Source: Bisporella sp. PMI_857
Taxonomy: Eukaryota; Ascomycota; Leotiomycetes; Helotiales; Helotiaceae
Assembly: GCA_021307315.1 (NCBI GenBank)
Contig: JAJSPD010000019.1
Span: 372,001 to 436,000, forward strand
DNA length: 64,000 nt
Direction of reading: 5' to 3'
In this document: one piece after another, positions 33,406-42,362 of the stretch
Position numbering within the stretch: the stretch's first letter is position 1
How the letters are laid out: each line of letters begins with the position of its first letter
Notes under the pieces: model-generated
Told to the model about the DNA's origin: nothing
Database searches by the model: none
What the model saw: the letters and a program-made list of their open reading frames with translations, nothing else
Made by a program: the position numbers and the translations under genes

Positions 33406-35829
33406 ATGCCACGCAACAAGAAAGAGACCTCCTATAGTCAATCTCAAGGCCAACCAAAAACCCAAAAGACCGGCGAAGTTGATGCCTCTGGACACCCTGA
33501 GGGCACTCTCCCACAAGAGCGCGCTTCTCAAGGCGCTCGCTATTCCATTAACAACATTGACGAATACATCATAGATGATAGCTCAAACGTGGATGCTTCA
33601 AGCAACATCGCCAACTATGAGCGCCCAAGTGGCCAAAATCAAATCTGGCTTCCCTACGACTCTAGGTATATCAGTGGACATCAATCGGTGAATCAGGAAC
33701 AAAGCAGGTATTTTGGCCCACGAGGAATAGTACCGGTTCCTCTGATCAATTACCACAATGCTGGCTTGCGCTATGAATTTGATCAAGTAAGTGAATATTT
33801 TGCAGACACCGTTCGCACAACCTACCAAACCTTTGCCCGTTGTCATTCACTCTAATAATTCTTTTAGCTCCCATACATTGCCGCGTTTCCTGATAATATG
33901 ATGAACCCACCACAAGCTCTACCATATCTGCCTAACCAACAAGGCTATATACCATCTCGTTTTGCCCTGAGCCGTCCTACCCATCAATCAAGTCCTACGA
34001 TGCCTCCACTGCAAACACGCCAAGAGCAGCGTGTAGGCGTCTCTGATAGTCCTGCAGAGCATCTAGAAGACAAAGAAGAATATGACACCTATACCGAAAA
34101 TGTTGAGGACACAACGAGACCTCAAGACATCTCTCTATTAAAGCCGTCTCCGGTAAGCGATTCTGATGACGAATTTATGCCAATATCGGAGGAGAAGGGC
34201 AACAATTCTGAGAAGCGGCTCCTTTCACGCAGAAAAGCACTATCTAGCCGACGCCGGAGTAAGTCATATGCATTATTCAAGGCTGCTATGTCTTTGAGTT
34301 CAAATCTATGTTCAGTCGCTAACATAAGAATATCTAGACCACCTAACCTACAATGTAGGTAGGATTAGAAGTGTAGACCACTACCACCAAATTCTTCGCG
34401 AAGAGGAGAATAATCGACAGCAGACTGCATGCCAAAACAAAGGAGAGGAAGGAAGCTTCCCCAATTCTGAATCTGAACAACGTAAATTAGTGAAAGCATT
34501 GTTCAAAGCTATTATGAACGACAAGGATATAATCGACAAGCCCGACAAGAATGGGAAGGTCCCTCAGGCCGTTACCAGAATAGTCCATGGACTAAATGGA
34601 GGCTTTGACGGGGAATATATCGAGCGCATTTGCTGGCAACTTCTAGTGAGCAAACTTTCTGACATTTTTGTCTTAGTTTTGCTGACTCTTGTATTTAGAT
34701 TGCCATCAGAGATGCTAGTTTTGGAGCGGAGAATCGTTTGTTGCGTTTTTTCTCAACGCACAAGTACGAGGAACACCAGTCCTTTGAAGATAGGTTCAAC
34801 GCTGTTATCGAAGCTCTTAGTGTAATTAATCCTTGATCCAACTTGAAAATCGCATATCGGAGACTAATGACATGGTAGCAAAGTAAGGCTCTTGCGAAGC
34901 AGCTACTTGATAATTCGTATGTTGAGCGTTTGGCGGAAGCGCCTTCACACGAGCTTGGGGTAAGTTTGTGCGCTAAAGACAAAATGTTACAATAACTAAC
35001 TGCGTAATAGACCAAACTTACGAACTTAGCAATAAACGCAAAGCGCAATGAACAAAATAGTTTAGGCCGCGCGGCAGCAAAGATGGGACTCACGCCTGCG
35101 CAAATTAAGCATATCGCTTCTCAGCAGGATTCTGAAGACAAGGAGGATGAAGGGGATAAAGAGACACTTTACACTCCCCTGAAGTCGATCAAGAAACGCA
35201 ATGCTACTACAGGATCGTCGAGAAAGCGCAAAGCCTCTTCCAAATTCCAGCAGGACTCCGATGCCGACAGTGCAGAAACTCCAACTCGCAAGAAACCGAA
35301 GGCCGTAAAGACAACATTAGCCAAAGGGTCGGTCCTCAAGACTCTATCCAAAACTGTCCAGGATCTTCCAATTATCACCAATCCAGCTCCTACAACTGGC
35401 GTCTCAGGCTTCAGCGGAAATCCTAGCTGGGCACAAGACACTGAGGATGATTACAAGAAGATTATCTGCAGACTGCTTGAGATCGACGTCCAATTCGCTG
35501 AAGACTTGTCTTTGAATCAGTTGAGAACTTATGCTAGAGCCTACAACGGTAGCAGAAAGGCTTTGAGCTGGGTTGTTCGCCATGGTGATGCCCAATACGA
35601 CTTTGTCGGGCCACTGCTTACAGAAGGTCAATATGGTGGTATCGCAAAGGTCCACCTTGCGCACCAGTTCCCTGAGTATGAGATGATTGCCCAAGCACGA
35701 GAGGATCTCGTCGGCGAGGACTTGAACGAGGAGGTCTTTCACGCCAATTTCTTCTATCCCCAGGGTATCCTTGAGAACCGTGCGATTGGTGTCATTTCCA
35801 ATCGTTTCGGACTATTTGTTGAAGAATGA
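33406..35829 (+). CDS. Unrecognised tandem-paralogue protein, copy 2 (six exons, 700 aa)
   Basis: Second of the related pair, apparently intact. Exons are 33406-33786, 33868-34258, 34338-34645, 34699-34821, 34879-34959 and 35011-35829, all frame-consistent with short introns (51-81 nt). Residues 1-260 are polar and disordered (Asn/Gln/Pro/Tyr-rich, then 'PVSDSDDEFMPISEE' and a basic patch RRKALSSRRR). A conserved central domain (about 260-450) contains 'RSVDHYHQILREEENNRQQ', 'GLNGGFDGEYIERICWQLL', 'IAIRDASFGAENRLLRFF' and 'NSLGRAAAKMGLTPAQIKHI'. Next is a Lys/Ser-rich segment with probable nuclear localisation signals (KKRN, RKRK, RKKPK). The C-terminal domain (about 565-700) starts 'EDDYKKIICRLLEIDVQFAE' and ends 'RAIGVISNRFGLFVEE'. 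No function is assigned. Confidence 0.82.
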
Positions 35830-36657
35830 GTGGTTGTTATACCACCCTCACACCTTCTTCAAATGTCCGTTTGCCCTTTGTATATGTGTAGCTATCTGGC
35901 ATAACATGCATTTCGCTCTCTCTTGAGAACCGAAGCACGAATGTCTTGCATGGCCATTTTCTTCCGGTCTTGCACTAATCTGATTTCTTTTTTATTTTCA
36001 TCATTCGGTATCCATAGCGGTGGAATGCTTCCCCAGAGATACCTATTTACAAGTGATTTCCTTCTGTGGTTTGCATGAGGAAGTTTCTCTGAAAGATGCA
36101 CGGCTGAGGGCATTTACAAGCTTTCTTTTGTTCTGCTTTCTGAAATTTCGGTGCTGAGAATGGAGCATGAGAGACAAATACAGTTAGGAAAAGTCCACCG
36201 GATTGGCTGATAGATAGATACGTCAATATTGTTCGGTCAATGGCACACGTTGGACAAAAATCTCAATTCTAAGATTGTGACAATGCGAGATTATGATGCA
36301 AAAGTGATTGAGACGCTTATTCTAGAAATAATGGAGTCTCTAGGATATAACCAACCTCCAGAAGGCTAACCGCTCCTAGAAGCAAGATCTCTTTTAAATC
36401 ATATTTTCTTCATAGAACGTTGGCTACAATCTCATCACAAGTAAACCTCCTCGAGGCCTTGTTTACCTTCACTGTTTACCTCTATCACTGAAGCGAGTTT
36501 ACGCGAGTGCCCCTGACAAGCTTAAACAAGCCACAGGAAGAAGCCTATTGCACCGCCACATAGATTTTACCTCAACCACCTCAAGAAACCATCACCAAAA
36601 CCTGAGAGCAGAGCAAGCTCCTCCAAAGCTCCCGGAACCCAGCAAGGACTCACAAGC
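35830..36657. other. Gene-free stretch and promoter of the XAP5 gene
   Basis: 828 bases without a credible gene. The 120 bases before 36658 are rich in CAA/ACC and look like a 5' untranslated leader. Confidence 0.6.
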
Positions 36658-37863
36658 ATGGCCTCCAACCCGCCATCTGGGAGCTCAACGCCCCTCACGC
36701 AATTCACTCAACAAACCAAGACCGCAGAAGACATCCTCAAGAACCAGACCGTGGGCCTGGTCGCGCTGTCAGATTACCGCAAGCGGCGCGCGGAGGCGAT
36801 CGAGCAGAAGGAAAAGGAATCTCAGGATGCGCTGCTCAGTGGGAATAGCGGGCGCGGTACACCAGGCACGGCGACGCCAGACCGGTGAGTGGCATTCTTG
36901 CAACCCAGTGGAGCGGGTTGAGAACAGGGCTAATTGTTTAGTGCAGTGCATCTACACCCAGCGAGCCCGTGAAGAAAAAGGCGAAGAAGAAGAAAATGGG
37001 ACCGAAATTATCTTTCGGCTTTGGAGAGGACGACGAGGAGGGCGAGAGCACGGAAGCAAATGAAACCTCGAGATCTGCGACGCCTGCGGGAGATGGTCCC
37101 AAGAAGAAGAAATTACATAATTCCTCGATCGCGCCACCGAAGGCGCTGACGAAGGCGGCGCTGATGAAGGAGGCGCAGGAGAGGGAGGTTTTGAGGAAAG
37201 AGTTTCTGGCGAGGCAGGAGTTGGTGAAAGACACCGAGATTAATATCCCGTTTGTGTTCTACGATGGGACGAATATACCTGGCGGGGTGTGTAGGATCAA
37301 GAAGGGTGATTTTGTGTGGGTTTTCTTAGATCGAAGTAGGAAGGTAGGTGCAGAGTTGGGGGTCGGTGAGAAGGCCAATTCAAGAAGAGAATGGGCGAGG
37401 ATTGGGGTGGATGATTTGATGATGGTGAGAGGAAGTATTATCATTCCTCATGTAGGTTTCTCTTTCTTATTGTGGCTTTGGGCCAGGTACTGATGATGTA
37501 CAGCATTATGACTTCTATTACTTCATCATCAACCACTCCCTCGGACCAAGTAATCGTGTCCTATTCGACTATAGCGCTGAGCCACCTTCATTGAGCATAG
37601 CCAACCCACCAGAAACTCCTGACCCCGAGACATACAACCCTCTAAGCAATCCATCCAAAGCGAAACCCAGCAAAGAAGACCAGAAGCCAGATTTAGAAGG
37701 CGCGAATGACGATCCTACATACACAAAAGTCGTCGATCGACGATGGTATGAACGAAATAAACACATCTTCCCGGCTAGCGTATGGCAGGAATTTGATCCG
37801 GAGAAAGACTATCAGAAAGAAGTGAAGCGAGATGCGGGAGGTAACGCATTCTTCTTCTCATAA
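36658..37863 (+). CDS. XAP5/FAM50 family nuclear protein
   Basis: Nuclear protein of the XAP5 (FAM50) family, linked to spliceosome C-complex and circadian or developmental gene expression in other eukaryotes. Three exons (36658-36884, 36947-37451, 37504-37863) encode 363 aa, near the usual length. The N-terminal half has charged coiled-coil sequence ('[20 protein letters not shown]'), a Lys patch (KKKAKKKK at about 84-91) and an acidic stretch. The XAP5 domain spans about 165-363: '[20 protein letters not shown]', '[19 protein letters not shown]', '[20 protein letters not shown]', '[20 protein letters not shown]' and '[19 protein letters not shown]'. The second intron falls exactly between the two His residues of 'PHHYDFYYF'. 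The ending GGNAFFFS is typical. Confidence 0.94.
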
Positions 37864-38016
37864 CCACCTAGAAGCTAAAAAAGAGTTAAACTGGGATACA
37901 TGGAGAACTGTAGGATATGTTAGCAATATACCCTGAAAGCAAGGTATCCGAAGTTTCATGTTACCCAATCGTCTACTGTTTACATTGTTATGCTGTGCAT
38001 CGTATAGTGTGTTTTC

Positions 38017-38778
38017 CTAATAGAACAAGCAGCACAGGAGCCGCCACAGTCCCCAAGCAACTCCTATGATCATCCAGCCAGGCCAGAGGACGATGAGCGC
38101 GCAGATGTATCCTCCACCCATGACGAAGGCCATTAGTTCAAACGAGAGTTTTTTTCGCAGCTTTTCTGACGCTCGCCAGCCGAGCATGCCTACTTGCTTC
38201 ATTCGTAGGAACAGCTCCTTGCTCAGAATGGAAGAGCCATAGTAGGTCTGGGCCAGCAGTAGTCTTGAAGCTAAGTTGCACACTCTCAGCATGAACTGTG
38301 AGGCGTAAAAGCTGTGGAGGAGTACGAGCTGGGAAAGGTAGTAGCCATAGCTTAGCAGTAGCCGAGAAGCGTATAGGATATGAGTTTGGAAAACTTGGGA
38401 CGCGTATAGGCTTCGGTTCAGCAAGAGCTTAGCAGCGTCGGGACCATGGCTTCGCAAAAATTGCAAGGTATAATATCCGTCGATCAGCACCATGTCAGAT
38501 ATTCTGAAGCCCCAACTCAACAAAACGCCCAAAGCCAAGCAGCTTTGTTGGAGGATGATAGCAAGAATGAAGTGGATCCTCAGGGCAGAGAAAATGACGA
38601 TTGTGATGCTGAAGAACTGTTGGAGGATGGTCGCAAGGAGCCAGAGGTTTGTTATTGTTGGTGCAAGGACAGAAATGTAGCTAGCATTGTGTGTAACTGT
38701 TAAGACGGTCATGCTCGCGGTCTGTGATCTAGCCTTGACTTTGGCCTTGATCGAAGATATGGTTGATGGAAGTGTCAT
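38017..38778 (-). CDS. Multi-pass membrane hypothetical protein with internal ~11-residue repeat (253 aa)
   Basis: Single exon beginning at an ATG (MTLPSTISSIKAKVKARSQ). No family recognised. Hydrophobic segments occur at about 35-95, and a C-terminal pair at about 215-250 ('LMAFVMGGGYICALIVLW', 'MIIGVAWGLWRLLCCLFY'). Between them (about 105-185) a motif recurs every 11-12 residues, of the form Leu-Tyr-Ala-Ser-Gln/Arg with following Leu/Val ('SLYASQVFQTHI', 'LYASRLLLSYG', 'YYLSQLVLLHSF', 'YASQFMLRVC'). Such periodicity suggests a long amphipathic helix lying on a membrane. The gene is convergent with XAP5 (153 bases between stops). Reading frame length and composition support a real gene; function unknown. 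Confidence 0.65.
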   Translation of the reverse strand: MTLPSTISSIKAKVKARSQTASMTVLTVTHNASYISVLAPTITNLWLLATILQQFFSITIVIFSALRIHFILAIILQQSCLALGVLLSWGFRISDMVLIDGYYTLQFLRSHGPDAAKLLLNRSLYASQVFQTHILYASRLLLSYGYYLSQLVLLHSFYASQFMLRVCNLASRLLLAQTYYGSSILSKELFLRMKQVGMLGWRASEKLRKKLSFELMAFVMGGGYICALIVLWPGWMIIGVAWGLWRLLCCLFY

Positions 38779-39877
38779 AATGGAGGTGCTTGTGGGAGAG
38801 CAACTGAGCCCAAGACAAATAGCAGGAGGGCCAGAAGCCGGAGGGCGATGAGGACAAGGTGATCTGATTAAGGCCCTTTTGGTGGAAAGGAGGATTGCGG
38901 GTTAAATGTAAAAGAGATGTCGTTAAGTGGTTACTTCTGCGTAGGAGGAGAAGCTAGGGAACATGTGACGGCCTGTCGATAAAGAATGTACATCACTTGG
39001 ATTTCTGCTCAGAAAGGGCCAAACATCTACATTGTTCTGGAGTATACATAACTGCCGTCTTCTCCTGATATGGGAATGGAGGGTTACCGCGCTCACTCTA
39101 TCGCACGTTGTCCTACATGACCATTCATCCACGACATGGAAACATGGTGAGACTTGATTGGATCCTCTCAAAGCATTGGACCGTAATCACTTTCCGCCAC
39201 CCGCTATGCATATTCCAACAACACTGCACTCCTTACAAGCATTACTTTCTGCATAACAAAGTAGCATCTTTCCATTCTAGTCGCCAGTTCCTAAGGCTCG
39301 CATAACTGGAACATGTGCCCCGAAGCCATTCAGAAAAAGGCAGTATGCTTGTGGGCTAGAAATAGCTTGAATATGGTTTGACAAGAAAGGTCGATCGACA
39401 GGACCGTGGGGTGATGCGTGGGTTTAGTTGGCTCAATGTATACTAAGTACATAGCTAGTTATGGTTGGATTGACCTGTGGGTCAAGAAACCTCAACTCAG
39501 GAGTGGGATGAATGTAGGATTCCTATGACCATGCTTGGCAGTCGCCGTGTTTACCGCTTGAGCTCTGTTAATGGTTGAGTACAAGAGCAAGACGGGTCTT
39601 TGCATGTTTAGAGACAAGAAATAGCAGTTATCTCATCAATTTTATAATCTGCTATTATCTTGATAAGCGAGTTCATCTGATGTTCAATATGGCGACGATG
39701 AAGAACAAATAAATCTTTAATTCAGGTCTGTAGCTGCGAAAAGACCTACGTGTAGACCTCTATCCTCAGGGTTGCTACGCTATATTATTCCCTCCGTGAT
39801 GCTTTGGTACTCGAGAGAGTTTGTAATATTATGTGGAAATATATGAACGGTAGAAGCACCAGGTGGTATGGCCATCA
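38779..39877. other. Gene-free stretch
   Basis: About 1.1 kb between the membrane-protein gene (its 5' side) and the 3' end of the TPR gene. No believable open frame or RNA was recognised. Confidence 0.55.
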
Positions 39878-40811
39878 CTATTGTGCTGGGCCACCTTGGT
39901 TGAAGTTCATGCTGTAACCACCGGTTTTTTCATCTTTGACCATTTGAAAATTGTCAGTTGATAGACCAAATGGCTTCAATATTCCATTCCCAAGCTGTTT
40001 CAACTTTCCCATCATCTCTCCCATCTCTTTCTCTTGGGCTGCCTTTGTCAGTGGTGGTAGCTTAATCAGTTGCTGTTGGACGATTTTCCTATCCGCACCA
40101 GAGAGGTTCGGCATCTTGGATAATGCTTTGTAGTCTATATTACATCAGTTCTATTTCCTAAGAAAAGATGGTGGAAGGCAGCGTACCATCTTCAGCACCC
40201 TGCAGCCCAGCCCAGCCACCTTGCTCACTCCTCGCTCTTGCCCTTCTCATCAAAGCTTTCCCTCGTATCCTCTCGATATCAGCTTCTCTCTTTCTTTTAC
40301 TCGAAGTATCTTCTGCTTTCGTGGCGCCTGCACTAATGATCTCTTCATCAGCCTCCTCCTCCTTGATTTCTCCATCACCGACATCAGTACTCTCTTCTGA
40401 ATTATTCCCTTGCAGCTTGTCCAGCCCATCAAGTGCAGCAGTTGCAGCCTTAATTGCTTCTTTCCAGTCCTCAAGCTTTAAATGGCATGCCGCAATGTTG
40501 CTCTTCAGCACCGCGACCTCGTAATCTAGGTAGTTTGGACATGTTGAGAGTGCTTTATCATAGGTCTCTATCGCATCTTTGAAAGAAGACTTTGCAAAAA
40601 GCTCATTTGCGGCTGCTTTCTGTGTATTGGATTCTCTAAGGAGGGACTGAGAATGTTGTCAATTGTGTACTTGCTTGCTTGCTGAGGAGCTACTTACAGC
40701 TTCTTCCTCTGGAGGGAATCTCACAATCTCTTCTGTCTCTTGAACTTCATCCTTGATCTTACTTTGTGGCTCCTGCGGTCTCCGCTGGAACTTCTCAGTG
40801 CGTGTTGACAT
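39878..40811 (-). CDS. TTC1-like tetratricopeptide-repeat protein
   Basis: Soluble TPR adaptor similar to metazoan TTC1/TPR1, a family that binds Hsp90/Hsp70 tails and small G proteins; the exact partner in fungi is not established here. Three exons (40811-40698, 40646-40187, 40134-39878) encode 276 aa. The charged N-terminus (MSTRTEKFQRRPQEPQ) precedes TPR1 ('KAAANELFAKSSFKDAIETY' then DKAL), TPR2 ('VLKSNIAACHLKLEDWKEAI'), an acidic Glu/Asp insertion (about 118-150), and TPR3 ('KALMRRARARSEQGGWAGLQ'). The C-terminal motif 'GEMMGKLKQLGNGILKPFGL' followed by 'STDNFQMVKDEKTGGYSMNF' is characteristic of TTC1. The acidic insertion within the TPR array is larger than usual. Head-to-head with a HAD phosphatase gene. 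Confidence 0.92.
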
Positions 40812-41101
40812 TGTTGGAGTTGAAGAGGAACTGAGGGGCAGACAGGGGTTGAGTTCAAAATTGTGGGATCCAAATTTCTGGCGAACATGCTCTGCAGTAC
40901 ATCAATTCGACAACGAAGCAGACGAAGCTCGCTGGCTTTTTAGGATAAAAATCAGACTACGTGGCAGGAACTTAGGGCGAGGAAGTTCAACTATATATAA
41001 ATCAGTGCATCAGAGTCTCTGGGACAGTAACTGAACACGCAGGACCTGAGTCCTCAACTTGAGTACCCCGCAATCACCCCACGTTGACCTCATATACAAA
41101 A
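40812..41101. promoter_or_regulatory. Bidirectional promoter, TPR protein / HAD phosphatase
   Basis: 290 bases between divergent starts. A TATATATAA at about 40991-41000 faces the HAD gene and could serve as a TATA element. Confidence 0.5.
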
Positions 41102-42006
41102 ATGACGACGACAAGAACCGAGTATGTATAATACAATTGATGTGGCAGATACCCCCTGGCCTCTAATATCCATAATGTATATCAATCCTAACGCGAAAAT
41201 GCAGCTTCCCGCCTGTGCGTGCCTGCCTTTTCGACATGGACGGCCTTCTCCTCGACACCGAAGACAAGTACACCGTCGTAACCAACACCCTCCTCGAGCG
41301 GTACGGCAAAGGGCCCATCCCCTGGTCTATCAAAGCGCAATTGCAAGGCCGTCCTGGCCCCGCCGCAGGAGAGATATTCCACAAATGGGCCCAGCTCCCC
41401 ATCACCCCCGAGGAATACGCTAAGGAATTGCAAATCCTCCAGCAGCAGATCTTCCCTACTGCGCTCCCGCTGCCAGGGGTGGAGTTATTATTGAAGAATT
41501 TGAAGGGTGCTAAGACGGAGCGGGGAGAGAATGTACATATTGCGCTGGCGACAAGCAGTCATTCGTTCAATTTTAAGCTTAAGACGGATCATTTGACGAA
41601 GCTTTTTGAGGTCTTTGAGCCGGAGAGGAGGGTGTTGGGGGATGATGTTAGGATACCGAAGGGGCGGGGCAAACCTTTGCCGGATATCTACCTCCTGGCC
41701 TTACAAACAATAAACGCGAGTCTGAAGGAAGGCGAGAGACCTGTGTTGCAAGAGGAGTGTTTGGTATTCGAGGACAGCGTGCCGGGGATCGAGGCAGGTA
41801 GAAGAGCGGGTATGAGATGTGTGTGGGTGCCACATCCAGAACTGCATTTGGAGTATAAAGGACGCGAGAAGCACGTCTTGGCTGCGAGGACGGATGCAGG
41901 CTTTGTAGGAGATGATCATCAGCTTGGGGAGCTGGATGATGGATGGGCGGATCATTTCAAGAGCCTAGAGGATTTCCCATATGAGAAGTTTGGAATTGTT
42001 TTATAG
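41102..42006 (+). CDS. HAD-superfamily phosphatase (HDHD1/GPP/DOG-like)
   Basis: Haloacid-dehalogenase-type phosphohydrolase with a helical cap. The nearest families are pseudouridine-5'-phosphatase (HDHD1) and yeast GPP/DOG sugar-phosphate phosphatases, so the substrate is uncertain. Two exons: a 20-base first coding exon (41102-41121, MTTTRT plus two bases) and 41205-42006, giving 273 aa. Without the first exon there is no ATG before the catalytic motif. Motif I is 'ACLFDMDGLLLDTED' with nucleophile D17 and acid/base D19. Cap residues follow ('GRPGPAAGEIFHKWAQL'). Motif II is 'ALATSSHSFN', motif III the Lys in 'RIPKGRGKPLPDIYL', and motif IV 'CLVFEDSVPGIEAGRRAGM'. All catalytic positions are present. 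Confidence 0.93.
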
Positions 42007-42362
42007 CAGAACGATGGCATGTAGAAAAGGAGCTAGACATATCCGCTGCATATAGAGTAGATTAGCCATAGAGATAATTGAAGATGGGCACATGAAAGCT
42101 CATTATCATTCTACAGGTGGAAGGGGCTTTCCCCAAAAATCTGGCAAATTTATCTAATAAAGCCCAGTCTCTACATATCCATAGTAAAACTTACACCAAC
42201 CCATTAACACCCGGCTCCGAAAATCATTTCCACTAGTTATTCCTCATCATTTATCTTTAAGCAGAGCATTTATAAGCCCATGCAGTGTCTTTGCCGTCTT
42301 ATTTCCATGCGAACTGCTCATCCACCATTACCTAGTCGTTTAAAACCCACCATCCTCTCAAT
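42007..42362. other. 3' flanks of convergent genes
   Basis: 356 bases between the HAD phosphatase and LPMO stop codons. Nothing is recognised. Confidence 0.6.
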
